A DNA stretch of 64,000 bases from Sycobia sp. Sy_11 (GCA_018907035.1 JACCIC010000038.1:162501-226500), one strand, 5' to 3'. Shown: positions 1-12,680, counted from the stretch's first letter. Translations and numbers: made by a program. The notes: a model not told the origin generated them from the letters alone.

Positions 1-361
1 ATACTTTTCGAAATATTTTCACGTGATAACATGCTCTAATTATAGACTTCACACATACAACGAATATTCATCGATGTAATTGTGTAATTTAACGTTGTGA
101 ATACCTGCAAGCTCGTTCATAGTTAATTTATCCTCTTGTATACGACTATACATTTTAACTATATACACGTATTACAGGAAAACCCTTTTCCTATCATATG
201 TTGAAAACAGAACGGATGAAAAAAAATATTAATTTTTCATTGTGTCAATATTTTGTCAGTATTTATAAAAAATTAGTCATTTTAAATAAATTCATTTTGT
301 TTATACTGAAGTGACAGAATATGAAATAAAAATAATTATTTTTGGTAGAAATAAATACATC
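1..361. other. AT-rich sequence, no gene seen
   Basis: AT-rich sequence without a convincing reading frame, RNA gene or repeat. Confidence 0.5.
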
Positions 362-395
362 TTAATAAATATTTCTATTGGTCTTACAGTCCAAT
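362..395 (+). repeat. Isolated copy of a transposon terminal repeat
   Basis: This stretch, with the core TATTGGTCTTACAGTCCAAT, is almost identical to the outer part of the 88-bp terminal inverted repeats of the element at 21545-22131. It has the same orientation as that element's left end. No matching right end is seen within the next kilobase, so this is probably a solo or truncated end. Confidence 0.6.
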
Positions 396-479
396 TAAAT
401 AAATTTAAATTAATACATAATAATATCAATATATATTTATACCAATACTAATACATATCAATATATAATTAATTGAAAA

Positions 480-1115
480 TTATAATTTGACGGAACACAA
501 TATCCCGTTGCCTCAGGACGATTTCTATTGTGAGTTTTGTGTTCGGATAATAAAATGCGATGTCCAGGTGTCTCTGGCCAATTTCTACGGGAAATATTGT
601 ATTTAGCTGGTAGAAAACGACATCCAGGTATGAGAAAATTGACTTCTATGGGAAGATTCGTGCTGGGACGGGGAGTTTGTGTTTAGTCGTTAGGAAGCGA
701 TGTCTAGCTTTCTCTAGATAACTTCTATTGGGACTATCGTGTTTAATTGGTAGGAAACGTTGTTCAGGTATGACGGGACGACTTCTACGGGGAGTTTCGT
801 GTTCGGCTGATAGAATGCGATTTCCAGATGTTTTGGAACGACTTCTACGGGGAATTTCGTGTTCGGAAATGTTTAAGAGACTTCTATGAAGAGATTCGTA
901 TTTTATCATTCGAACACACACTCTCCCAGTAAAAGTCGTCCCGGGATACCTGGACATCGTATTCTACCTCCCTAACACAAAACTCTCTATAGCAGTCGTG
1001 CCGAGACATATTTTACCGTCCGAACATGATACTCTCCGTAATCGTCGTCTCGAGACATTTGGACATCTTTTTCTACTACTCGAACTCGAAAGTACAATTT
1101 TCCCCATAGAAGCCG
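480..1115. repeat. Degenerate ~60-bp minisatellite in head-to-head orientation
   Basis: Units start with (G)ACTTCTACGGGGAGTTTCGT at about 521, 581, 642, 721, 781 and 841, so the period is close to 60 bp. They continue with a GATGTCCAGGTGTCTC-like half. From about 905 the same consensus appears as its reverse complement (CCTGGACATCG, AAAGTCGTCC, CTCTCCGTA) until about 1110. The array therefore inverts at about 900. Because 60 is a multiple of three, a 20-residue periodic open frame exists on the minus strand (646-957). It looks repeat-derived rather than a gene. Confidence 0.8.
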
Positions 1116-1157
1116 TAATTAATATGCATATATATCTATATTAAATACGGTTGTACA

Positions 1158-1186
1158 TTCTGTATATATAGACTGTATATACAGAA
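1158..1186. repeat. Short perfect hairpin
   Basis: Arms TTCTGTATATA and TATATACAGAA are separated by a 7-nt loop. It lies between the minisatellite and a microsatellite, and no function is evident. Confidence 0.5.
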
Positions 1187-1277
1187 GCGACGATAGGTAA
1201 ATTACGGTCAATGATTTATAGTAATACAGATTTTTATAAAAGAATTATCTCGGATGAAGCCGAGACGGGGGGTGCTA

Positions 1278-1394
<117 letters not shown>

Positions 1395-1645
1395 ACAATA
1401 AATATTGAGAAAATAATTAAATCATGATGACGTCTTGAAAACGAAAATATATAGGTATTAACACTTATTAAAGAAGACATAATCTCGTCAGGCTGTTCGC
1501 CATCATATTAAACAGAAAGGTGTTTGACAGATCAATTGATACAGGTAAACCCAATGAAACTAGTCTGGATTCTACCATCAGTTCTATTTTCTAGGGACTA
1601 TATTTAGGAGTAGCGAATGGCACGGTGTACATGTTCACTTATGTC

Positions 1646-1834
1646 CTACGAAATCGATTCCTCTTTGCGCGAAAACTGGACGTCCTTTGTACGGTTGTAG
1701 CTGATAATTTTCTCACTGACAATCGGGCTTCCAGTTCTGGGCTTGGTGGACACGCTATCGATTTTCTTCGTTTGCAAAACCTGCAATTGTGCTTGAAAGC
1801 CAGATAAGCGAACGACACAGTGCGGTATGACCAC
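1646..1834 (-). CDS. Possible terminal coding exon, unknown protein
   Basis: A short frame on the minus strand ends at TAG (1646-1648). It lies in a patch of clearly higher GC than its surroundings, and codon choice with many G/C third positions looks protein-like. The product would be Ser/Lys-rich and polar (it contains KIDSVSTKPRTGSPIVSEK). A splice acceptor could lie near 1815-1850, but the upstream exon was not found. The opposite strand is also open here, which weakens the case. I do not recognise the protein. Confidence 0.25.
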   Translation of the reverse strand: MVIPHCVVRLSGFQAQLQVLQTKKIDSVSTKPRTGSPIVSEKIISYNRTKDVQFSRKEESIS

Positions 1835-2303
1835 CGCGCTCTTGATATGTTAGTTTTCTCTAATCGATTTGCATCCATATTGTAATTTGATGGTCAAATG
1901 CATTTGACCGATTTTGATGATATAAAACAGTCGTAATTGATGTAAAAGATAACAAATATCAGAAAAATATTAAAAAAGATTATAGAACAATATTTTTGTC
2001 TTTAGTGTGCATAGCTGAATTAATTTAAAAAATAATTCCTGATCAAGCTGCTAGTAGAAAATATCATTTGATGTTCTGCATATGACTATTTTTCAATTTA
2101 AAAAGTTTTTAACTTGACTATCGAGTTATAATCTTCTTATATCAACAAACTCTTTGAAGCAATAAATACAGTTACGGTGATAAATACGACATAAAAGTGA
2201 TTTTACTGATTGTTATATACTTTTATTAAAGTATTTACGTAGATAAAAGTTAATAAAAAATTCCATATTTTTATATAATGAAATTATAATAATAAGAGAA
2301 TTA

Positions 2304-2507
2304 TTGTTTTATAAGGAAAACGATATGTCCGAAAGAAATGTATGCTGCCTTAGTTTCAAAAGTTTAGATTTAAAATGTTTAAATAATGTTTTGCGCGATT
2401 TGCCATTGTCAATTTTAGATCAGTCGCGTTTAAACTTGTTCATGCATTCGTTGCAAAGTATCCAAGATTGGAAATTGGAAACACCAGAGATGCTACCTCG
2501 TGTTTAA
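2304..2507 (+). CDS. Possible exon, unknown protein
   Basis: The frame contains a leucine-rich, helix-like segment (NNVLRDLPLSILDQSRLNLF) followed by a Trp-containing stretch and ends at a TAA. The residue composition is more protein-like than in neighbouring random frames. It could be spliced to the small exon-like piece at 4828-4896, but no transcript evidence exists and I do not recognise a family. Confidence 0.25.
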   Translation: MFYKENDMSERNVCCLSFKSLDLKCLNNVLRDLPLSILDQSRLNLFMHSLQSIQDWKLETPEMLPRV

Positions 2508-2772
2508 AAAGTAGACCTATTCATTATTTAATAATTATTTGTGAGACATACTATAAATAGTACCTTGCTCAATACGAGTATTAGAAAATCAATTTATGTC
2601 AATCCGTATATCGTATGTACTACACGCATAGACGCATACGAAAATGAAACAACGTTCTGTGAGATCTTTCTACATCTTAAAATAAATTTATTTTGAGTTT
2701 ACTTTTAAATACCGATTGGCTTTTGGACGAATACGAACGCATTAATTGACTTAAGCATATTGTGCAAATTTA

Positions 2773-2818
<46 letters not shown>

Positions 2819-4827
2819 TTAAATAAATTAAATTGAACTTAAGATCAAGATTAATATTAAAATAAGATTAAAATAATTATAATCATTTTTCAATAGACAC
2901 GATTCGATTGTAATTAATAATTAAGTTTTATTGAACATTTAATTATATTAATAATTGGAGAAATAGATTAATATTAATATATATTTTAATTCAGTCACTT
3001 GCAGTTCTATCAATAAGTTGGCAAAACGTCAGAGCTTTGCCGCAGTTTAGCAGTTCGTTTCCGTGAGTCTGACCTTGCTCGAAACCCTAGTAAACATTAC
3101 AATGCAGTTTAATAGACTTACTTTAAATTTTTGTTAATCAAAAGAAAGAAGTGCTACAATTAAGAAGAAACATGCTATTTGTACTTTATTCAATAAAACA
3201 TCAGTTGGTGTCATGACGCTACTTTTATACTTTTTTAAGAACATGAAAAATTACCTCAACCTTATCTTCACAGGGACATTTTTAAATTAAAAATAAAGCT
3301 TGGAATGCAGATTTTGCTTCTTTCGCATGAATTAATTTTCGTATTAATATTACCCTAAAATATAATAAACACTTGAATGATATTTTCTCATTACTTAATT
3401 AATTATACCAATCCATGAAGATCAATTTGAAAATCATTTGTAGGTAACGTTTTGTATAATACTCGTGAAAATTCTAAAATATGTATACTGTTTATAACTG
3501 TAAAATATGTTACTTAATGTACATGGAAAACATATAGATCTAATGCAATAAATATATGTTCTTCCGTTAAAACACATTTTCTCATATATTAATTCAACAA
3601 GCCAAGAGTATTAAAATAATCACCTTCTATTATTTTATCTTGCGCAACTATTATTCTACAATTACATTTTCTTTATAATTAGGTAATAATTCTTTGTAAG
3701 AATTTCCACAGAAAACTGTTACTAAACTTAAGATTGATGTTCTTAATATTTAAAGTACAATTTTATACTATAGTTTAAAAATTTTCATTATAACTTTAAA
3801 AACTTTGGTTCTGTATAATATTTACAGAATAATGTATATCAATGTTACTTAAAATAAAAGTGATTATATTCTAATCCTTTTCTTTTAAAGTAAATGACTT
3901 GGAAATATTTTTACTAAATATTATTTAACATTCTTCAATAAGGATAAGCACAAAATTAAAAAATTTATATTAACATTATCATGTGAAACGTAATGTACAT
4001 ATATTTATATAATAGTATGTTATTATGGCTATAACATAAGTATTTATATTTTATCATATATCATTTATTTTAGAATATAATATGAGCCAGGGAACTATGA
4101 CGGTCAAGGAAAACTGCTACGGAGCAAGCTTAAAATTGTGGCTACTATTTAAAGCTTGAAACGAAAATGACAGAGAAATTACAAAATAAGTTTCATTATA
4201 TTAATATTATATTATAACTATCTACTTTAGCATCCTACGATTTAAACATCTAATTATAAAGAGTCATTTTAGCTAATTTTTTTAATAATATAACTGATGT
4301 GTAAATAAAAGTATATAATATATATACTTGTCTTCAAGGCGCTCTCGCGCTTCTTGATAAAATGTAAGAATATATAACTATAATATAAAGTATAAATGAG
4401 AATTATTGTCAGTAAAAATTTAATTAATTATTTATCCATTTACATTTTAACATCGTTTATAAAGATTCAAGCTCGTTTAATAAAAAATGTATATTTTAAT
4501 TAAATCTATAATTTACTTCAAAAAATTTTTTTTAAATCAATCATTTACAAAAATTTGTATTAGCATTGAAAAAAAAGAAAACCAAAATAAATAATGCATA
4601 GTTTTTTATTTTTAAATTAGCTATAGTCGCTGTTTAACATGTAACATTATCCCTTTTCCCCAGTAAAAAATTTATTTGTTTATTATATATATTTTTAATG
4701 ACCAAAGTACGGTGTGGGTAAGAACGTGCATAGATGGCAAATAATTAAATTCAGTTTAATTATAAAAGTAATAAAATTAGTCTGTATTCTATCAATTATG
4801 TACAAATATTATCATAATTTATTTCAG
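2508..4827. other. AT-rich non-coding stretch with (TA)n tract
   Basis: This stretch is strongly AT-rich and holds a (TA)n tract at about 2775-2815. No supported gene, RNA or transposon domain was seen. If the flanking pieces are exons of one gene, this would be intron. Confidence 0.45.
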
Positions 4828-4896
4828 GCTTACTGGCAATTCCGTCCTAATTCGTTGAGAACAGAAATGAAAGAAAGACTACAAACATTAAAATAA
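4828..4896 (+). CDS. Possible last coding exon, unknown protein
   Basis: A good acceptor (TTTATTTCAG, ending 4827) precedes a 22-codon frame (it contains AYWQFRPNSLRTEMKERL) ending in TAA at 4894-4896. The charged amphipathic tail is plausible as a protein C-terminus. No partner exon is proven and no family is recognised. Confidence 0.3.
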   Translation, partial: AYWQFRPNSLRTEMKERLQTLK

Positions 4897-7249
4897 ATAT
4901 AAAACAATTATAAGCATTTACATCGCTCGCCTATGCTATTCTAGTATATTTTATAAGCATGAAGGCGAGAAATAGAATTCGCATGAGCAGGGGAACAGCG
5001 TACCTTCTCTCATTCGCGCACTCATTTGTTCTAACAATATTTCGCAAAGATGCCATAAATAGTGTTTTGCTTTAAATAACGACAGAATACGATTAGTAGG
5101 CCTGACCGATAAGACATGGTGTAATTGAAAGGGATTCTGAAGTACCTAAAATGTCTTTTAACCAATAGTGGAATGGTTTGAGAAAGTCGCGGTAGAAGTA
5201 AATGTAAGCAGACAACAATTCAAGTGTTGAATAATTTTTGAAGAGCCATTACTCTTTTATTATCTGCCAAATTCATATTGGATAATTAGTTGAAAAATAA
5301 TTACTTCGGTTTTAATAAAATCGCAAGCTTTATTAAATATAAAAGAATTATATTTATAATAAACACTACAAATTAATAAGTATTTAAAATTCATATCTGG
5401 ATATTATTTTTTGCAATGTGTTGCCTTCGCAGTTGTCGAGATGCATTTGCTCGTCCGTTATCTCACAGTGCATGCTGACATTTGGAATTTCAGATAGAAA
5501 TCGTAGATAAGAAAGAGAGAAAGGATACAATGCTTGCAGTACATCTCATAAACTATCGTCGGTCAATTGTAGGTCAGATGTCAGGTCGGCTTGAGAAATC
5601 TCCATCTGTTTGGACATGTATTTCTCTCTCTTTTTCTAGGATGATTATAAAAACATTTATTGAAGTACATTATTGCTGCCATTATTATTTATAATGGTTA
5701 TTGGATTGGAAATTTTCTGGAGAAATTCTATACATTTATTTAATTTTTTTTTTATAATTTGGTTTTTAAGCTAATATTGAATTTGTGCCGCAACAACTAG
5801 CAAATAAAGATGTACCTGTTATTAATAATTTACATATATGGGTTGCTTCACCATTTGTTCAATCTGATCCCTTAAATGAAAAAAACGTTGTCATTTCTTT
5901 TCATTTATTTATAATTAAACAATATTAATCACTTTTTAACGAAAACAACTACGTGCTTTTTAAGGGGCGGGAGAGGGAATCTGGAGTAATTCCACGATGG
6001 GTAAGACGAGATGTAGGAGGGGTAAAAAGAATGATAAAAATCTAGCTATGCAGTTTACGAACAGCCCCTTATCCAAAAGAGCACGCTCTGCTCTGAAGAC
6101 GAGGTTCCTCCGAGAATCGGGATTCGGGCAGGAAAGAATGAATATATTCTCTGTGCTGCTCTCAGAACAAAAGCACAAAAAGAACAGATCAAGCTACGTT
6201 TACGCTGCTTTTATATTCTTAAAAAGGACGTTAACTCGTCGTTTGATTAATTTTAAATTAAATTCGGTCAATTAATGAACGTCTAATATTATATATTCAT
6301 AATTATATTATTTATGACTTTATTTATTTGGAGAGTCGTTGTTATCCTTTGCTGAAACGTTAACGCACTGTCGGCTCGAAATAGAAGAAAATCCGCAATA
6401 TATAAATTAATTTATTTTGCGTTAATTTTTTAAGATTTCGAATGTGATCTTTATATATATTATAATAATAAGTGTGTGTATATTATAATAATAAGTTTCA
6501 TTATTACAAGTATAGACGTAAATTTATAAAGGAAGGTGATTACGATATACACAGCAGTAAAAAAAAGCATTTTGATATTCAATAATTATAAGCTAAATAT
6601 ATTATAATTCAATTTAAAAATATAAAAAACCTCCACTGAGTGAATGGACGAAAAAGCCGTACAGCGAGTTTATTTAAATCTAGTGAATTTAATTAATTTA
6701 TTTAAATGATCATGAAAATTAGTTCTATTTATACTTGAATGGATGTCTATATCAACCTAGTAGACTACCGTATCCTGAAGGTTGGTCCCGTTGCCCTAGA
6801 ACAAATCAAACTCGAGGCCCTTACGCCCTTACTCGAGGTGGTGAGTCGCGGGCGACTCCAAAATACACCTTCAGGTCTTAAAAATAGACGATCGATTTAA
6901 GTTAATTGAAATGATCAATAATTATACAACGACGTTTTATTAAAAGGATCTATTCTCTTTAACTACCCACACTTTAATGATCACGGAAAGTTTTTAAATC
7001 GTTATCTTGCTGTGTGCCCTTCCGCTCGCTGCGGAACATAAATAATCCTATCCGAATACAGTACTTAAAACAGTAAAAAGTCAGAATTTTTGAATATCGA
7101 ATATAAGGTCATAAATTCATACAATATAATGCATCAAATAATATATATAGTTTGACTAACGCAAAGAAGTTATATAATAATTTATATTCTGGCTTCTGTC
7201 GAAGCACAAATAAAAACGTATTTAAATGTTAAAAAATTCTATTTATCAG
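4897..7249. other. Intergenic or 5'-UTR/intron region, no proven gene
   Basis: Mostly AT-rich with a few higher-GC patches (about 4950-5200, 5960-6180, 6750-6900). Short open frames at 5482-5694 and 5997-6275 lack family features. A donor-like AAAT|GTAAGC occurs near 5203 and could belong to an upstream non-coding exon of WBP4, but this is speculative. Confidence 0.4.
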
Positions 7250-8400
7250 GTATACCAGTATGAAGTGAGCATTTCTTGTGAAAATAAAATACTAATTTTA
7301 ATGCGAAAGTGAAAAATGTTTTATTCAAAATATTGAACATTGTTTTCTCCACATATTGACCACCTTTCTAGAAATTGGCGAATTCATGCCAATAGAATTA
7401 TGTATCTTGAAGAAAACCAAATCAGACACTAAATTTTCTATTCCTTCGTGGAAATCAACGAGCTGGCAGCCAATGCATATCCAATTGATCAAGAGAATTA
7501 CTAGTCGGAATGAGCTAAGTTTGGCGAATAAAGTAGGTGGGATGGCAGCTCCAACCCAAATACTTTGATTGTATCCTGAATCGATTTTGCTTTGTGTGTA
7601 GGTACATTTTCATAGAGCAAAATTACCTTGCCGTATCTTCTGGCCAATCCTGTTCATTTTTTAATCAATTCATAATTTAGGTGAATTATTTGTTGTTGGT
7701 AGCGATCAGTAGCAACTGTTTCACCGAATTTGAAAAACTCGTAATACACCGCGCTACTCTGGTCCCACCAAACACACAGCATTGTCTTCTTGCCGAATCG
7801 ATCTGGTTTTACAATTGATGCTGAAGTTTGTTTTTGAAATAGATCCATTTTTTATTGCCAGTAAAATTCGATGCAAAATTAATTTTCTTCAGTGTCTTTG
7901 AAGCAAAATTTCACTAGTGGTTTTTCGATTTTCCATCTAATTTCCATTTAATTCATGTGGCACACATTTTCCATACTTTTGAATATTTCCCATAGCTTTT
8001 AAATGACCAGAAATGGTTTGTTGTACAACATTTAACACCTCTACCATTTTCTTTTCACTCAAAGTATCATCTTCATCCAATATCGTTTACAATTCGGTGT
8101 CTTCAAGCTTTTTTGGTGGTCTTCCACGCTCTTCATTTCTCTGATCTAAACTATTATTTCTCAACCGTTAAAAGCATCTTTTTCATATTGCTTCTGATAG
8201 AGTATTCTCACCATATGCCTCTAGAAGCATTCGATGTAACACTGCTGCACTTTTTTTCAAATTAAAAGACAAAATTCATGTTTTTCGTAAATCATCAATT
8301 TCTGGTACAAAATTCGGCACTTTTAACACGATGAAAAAATATTATGTCGTTTTTTCAATGACTTGATGTATACTAAATATGCTTGAAAGTCGTCATACAT
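7250..8400 (-). mobile_element. Decayed mariner transposon
   Basis: Read on the minus strand, this is a mariner transposase copy. Near 8100-8280 an N-terminal helix-turn-helix-like part is visible. At 7654-7848 the clear mariner block KTMLCVWWDQSSAVYYEF appears. Lower down, degraded remnants of the DNARPH-like and YSPDLAPSD-like catalytic blocks follow, with several stops and frameshifts. Only the middle frame stays open. Terminal repeats are not resolved with confidence, so the limits are approximate. It ends about 230 bp upstream of the first WBP4 coding exon. Confidence 0.75.
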
Positions 8401-8631
8401 AACTCCATATTTCCAATAGAAATAGAATTTCAAAAAACAGCGATAATAAATTATAGATCTATTTAATTATTTGAGAATAAATTAAATAATATACATAGAA
8501 TAATAATATTGTAATTTTAATCATAAAAATTACAATATTTATTCATATAATTATTGTCATCAATACAATTAGGAATAAACAGGTTTTTCTTTAATAAAAA
8601 ATAAAAGACTTTAATTCAATTTTTTGTCTAG

Positions 8632-10352
8632 GGCTGACTATTGGAAATCACAAGCACGAAAATTCTGTGACTTTTGCAAATGCTGGATTGCAGACAATAA
8701 GCCAAGCATCGAATTTCATGAAGGTGGTAAAAAGCATAAAGAAAACGTAAGCAAGCGTCTAAAGGAAATTCATAAGACTAGCGCTAAACAGGCCAAGCAG
8801 CAAAAGAAATTCGAAAATGACATTGAAAAAATGGAAAAGGTGAGAGGTTGCTTTCTCATTAATTTGATTCTTAAAAATTGCGCATCTCTTTCTGTTAAAC
8901 CATTTCTGTATTGCATCTATGTAAGAGGCTAGCCGAAGACTATAAACACTTCTAACATTTGGTTGTGTTGATTTAGAAGTAATTTAAAAAATAGAAATAT
9001 CTAGAATACAATGGTTATGATCTAGTTGGATTATATGCGACTGATTATCGTATTTTTAGGCAGCCATGGTTGCATACGTCAAGGATATTGAGTGCAATAC
9101 AAGGGATATGACAGCTGATAAGATAGTTCATGAAAAATGGAACAAGAAAGAAGAAAGCAAAGTGAGTGGTCACGACAATCGATTATTTCGTACATCCAAG
9201 CGGCAGATCTCTTGCATTGAATTCTTTCTATATTGACGTAATATGAAAAGAGTGCAAATGCAATTGACCCTTATTTTTACATATTTATCTTAACTTTCCC
9301 TCTTGCTTCCCCTAGTTAATAAATGTGCTTTTTTACGAGCAGAAACATAAGAATCCGAACTGTGTACCAGATGCTGAATCAGGAGCTCATCCGAGATTCA
9401 AAGAGCCAATTTATCGACATAGTGTAAGTTATTAAGATTGTTATAAATAATAAAATGCATAACTTCATTATTGAAAAGGATATTGAAAATTTAATTATTT
9501 CGATAATGATAACAAGTATACATTAAATTTAAAATAATTTAAAAGTATAATGTATATTTACTTAATTAATTAAATATAGTTCACGGTTGCTGACATTGAC
9601 CCACTCGATCCATTTGCTGCACAAAAATTAGCTCGACTTGCAGCTAAAAAAGCAAAAGCGAATAAAGATGTAGCTAAAACTATTGAAAATTCTAAAGAAA
9701 AAGAAAAAACAGAAAAAGGAAAGGGTAAAGATCAAAAATCAAAGAATGAATCAAGTGGAAGCAAAATACCAATGAGGAAAATTTGGTATGAAGTTCACTC
9801 ACAAAAATACTCGTATTACTGGAATACTGAAACAAATGGTAATCATTTTTATTCTATCATAAATTAATTAAGCATTTATTGTTTTAATTTAAAAATAAAT
9901 AGTTTATTACCTATTTTAAATGTTTAATCAGTTAAATTTAATAGTAACTTTTATATAAACTGGACATACAATAATTTTTTAATTTAAAAAATCCGTCACA
10001 ATCTGGGATTTGTAGTTAAATATTTAATTTAGTATATTGTTAAGCTATGAAATTAATCCACTTTTATGATAACTTTTAAAATTTATTACCAATCATTGAA
10101 TTGTATTTATTTGCTTCAAAAGAGGCTGAAAATGAAACGCTCGAAACATGGACAAAACAAATAGAGTATATGACTATTTTTATTTTTCCTTATCGCTTTT
10201 GACAGCAAGACCAGACAACTCTTCACAATATGAAATTCGCTTTTAGGCAATATCATCCTAAGTATTATTTACAATCTTTTCTTGTAATTCCAATCTGACT
10301 TTTAATTTAACAAAACTCAATTTGTGATTTAAAAAATATAATTCTGTGGGGA

Positions 10353-10392
<40 letters not shown>

Positions 10393-12680
10393 AATCATTA
10401 AATCTATGTATAAAAAGTTAGAAAGTTTTATAATGAAATTATTTATTAATTAAAAAAATAATAAAGTAATAACGATTAAAAAATATTTTATTTTCGATTT
10501 TCTAAAATTTGTACATAAGCTTGATTTACGGTATAGAAATAGAAGGAAAACCTTCAAAATGTATATAGCATCATCTTGGTTTCTTATTTTTGTAAAGAAT
10601 GAACCATTCATATAAGAAGGGAGGTTAATAAGTCCTTAGAAAACCTAAGAGATGGCGCTCGTAGCATCGCAAATGGTCTGTTTCTAGTAAGCATAATTTC
10701 TCAATAGGTATCTGGGATAGTTGCATCCATATTCATTTCGTTGTTTCGTTTTTATCTCACTTGAAGTAAATAACTTTTGTTTACTTAAGAAAATGGAAAG
10801 AAGTGAGGTTAGAGCGGTGATTAAACATTTATATTTAAAAGGCTTAACAGCAAAAGAAATAAAAGCTGAGTTGTATTCAGTTCATGATACATCTGCCCTA
10901 TTTTTGCAACAGTTTACAATTGGATAAATTAATTTAAATGTGGCCGTACATCAACAGCAGATTAACATGGTTCAGAATGTCCCGTAGATGTGAGTATCCC
11001 GGAAATGATCGATAAAATCCACGATATGGTGTTAAGTGTTTAAAAAGGCTTCACAGGGGTTTCAAAAGGTACTGTCTTTTCAATTTTGTGCGATAAGTTG
11101 GCTACGAAAAAAATATCTGCGAGATGGGTGCCTCGTTTGCTTTCAGCTGAGAACAAACGCAACCGTGTGGTCTCTTCTAAGGCTCTTTTGGAGCGCATGC
11201 GTCGCAACTTAGATGAGTTTCTGTGTCGATTAATCACTGTAGATGAAACATGGAAACACCACTACACTCCCGAGACGAAAGAACAGTCTAAACAATGGAT
11301 TATTAAAAGCAAACGGGCTCCAAAGAAGGCAAAAACGGAGAAGTCAGCTGTAAAGATTATGGCTAATGTGTTTTGGGATGCACGTGGTATTATCTTTAAT
11401 GACTATTTGAAAAAGGGACAGACGATTACTGGAAAGTATTATGCGTCATTATTAAGTCAGTTACATGAGAAAATAAAAGAAAATCGTCCTCATTTGAAGA
11501 AAAAACTCGTCTTTCTTGAGGATAATGCACAAGTGCATACGTGCGCAGTTTCGATGGCTAAAATTCAGGAATTGAAGCTTGAATTGATAGACCATCCACC
11601 GTACTCACCAGATCTGGCACAGAGTGACTTCTTCTTATTTCCAAATTTTAAAAAATGGCTCAGCGGACAATGGTTTACGTCAAATGAGGAGGTCATCGCT
11701 CACACAAATGTTTTAGAAACTACAACAATCATATTTTTCTGAGGCTTAAAAAAATTGGAGATATATCTGTCAAAGTATATTCAACTAGAAGGAGATTATG
11801 TTGTAAAATAAAAAATAATTTACCCCAAAAAAAATTGTTTTTCTATGTTTTGCTAAATACTTATTGACCTATCCTCGTATATAATATATTATATACATAA
11901 TTTTACTTCTCCAGTCTTAATAGCACACTTTACTAAAATAAACTTATAAAAATGTAATTACTAAATATTTTAAATAATTTCTTTATATGTTTTTATAAAT
12001 GTAGAATTAAAAAAGTGTAAAAATTTAAGTTTATATATTAATTTAAAAATTATTATAGAAACTGTTTGGGAACCACCAGCAGAAGGTTTTATGTCTTTAG
12101 CAGAACAAGCTGAAGAGGCTAAAGAAAAAGCAATTCAAGAAGAATTTTTAGAACAGATCGAGAAAATAGAAGAAAAAGAAAAACAAGAAATTCTTAAAGA
12201 ACAAAGAGCTTGTATTGAACGAGAAAAATTGAAAAAACTTCGAAAACAATTTTATGAAAAGAAAACATCTGAAATAAAAATTGAGGGAAGTGAAGATATA
12301 AAAGAAGATTTGGTTGAAGAACAAATACCTTACAGAAGAGTTTATAGTGTATCAGAGAAACCGCAACCTTATGGCTTATGGCAGGTAGTGAAAAAAATGT
12401 AAGTTATAATATTAGATTTATTAAAATTTATTTATTTTTTATTTTTTAAGATCAATGTGATTTCAGAGAACAACCAAAAATAGATCTACAATTACCTCGA
12501 GTAAATGAATCTATTACCCCAACTGTTAGTTTTGAAAAACTTCTTGTAGAAAAAGTTTTTAGAGAAAAAACCATAACTTGTATTTCTACTAATGACAGCA
12601 ATGACGAAGATCATAGAGTTTCCTTTAAGAAGAGAAAATTCAGAAACAAGAACGTACGAAAAAGAATGTCGGATGATTAG
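8632..12680 (+). CDS. WBP4: WW domain-binding protein 4 (FBP21-like spliceosomal factor)
   Basis: Coding exons are 8632-8839, 9060-9161, 9343-9423 (or from 9340), 9580-9838, 12059-12398 and 12467-12680. All have GT/AG borders and compatible phases, giving about 401 residues; the human protein is slightly shorter. The N-terminus ADYWKSQARKFCDFCKCWI with the later H..H pair is the matrin/U1-type zinc finger of WBP4. A single WW domain (KIWYEVHSQKYSYYWNTETN, completed by exon 5 with TVWEPP) follows; vertebrate WBP4 has two. The C-terminus is Lys/Glu-rich and ends with a basic KKRK...RKRM tail. In the family this nuclear protein binds proline-rich splicing factors and pre-spliceosomal complexes. 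The initiator ATG appears split by an intron (AT upstream, G at 8632), and the upstream exon is not identified. Intron 4-5 (9839-12058) carries a mariner. No in-frame stops occur, so it is likely functional. Confidence 0.92.
9337..9342 (+). promoter_or_regulatory. Tandem NAGNAG splice acceptor in WBP4
   Basis: GAGCAG at the third coding exon offers two acceptors three bases apart. Both keep the frame and differ by one Gln codon. CAG is the stronger type. Confidence 0.55.
10613..11880 (+). mobile_element. Mariner transposon in WBP4 intron
   Basis: Terminal inverted repeats of about 28 bp are visible: AGGTTAATAAGTCCTTAG near 10621 against the reverse complement of the right end, AGGTCAATAAGTATTTAG. 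TA dinucleotides flank both ends, as expected for mariner integration. The length (about 1.27 kb) is typical of the family. It lies in the same orientation as WBP4 inside the long fourth intron. Confidence 0.9.
10793..11770 (+). pseudogene. Mariner transposase, 5' part broken
   Basis: The start MERSEVRAVIKHLYLKGLTA is the N-terminal helix-turn-helix of mariner transposase. It breaks at a stop near 10927. The rest resumes in another frame (11086-11742), preserving the blocks ARWVPRLLSAENK, TVDETWKHHYTPETK, VFWDARGIIF, EDNAQVHTC and HPPYSPDLAQSDFF. The three DD34D aspartates (in TVDE, EDNA and AQSD) are still present. The C-terminal tail has a stop (TGA near 11740). The catalytic half is far better preserved than the DNA-binding half. 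Confidence 0.85.

Noticed and set aside
646..957. 103-residue Arg/Pro-rich open frame on the minus strand
   Set aside because: It follows exactly the 60-bp minisatellite period and stops where the repeat inverts; it is best explained by the repeat.
7356..7568. Plus-strand open frame of 70 residues
   Set aside because: It is the antisense of the decayed mariner transposase.
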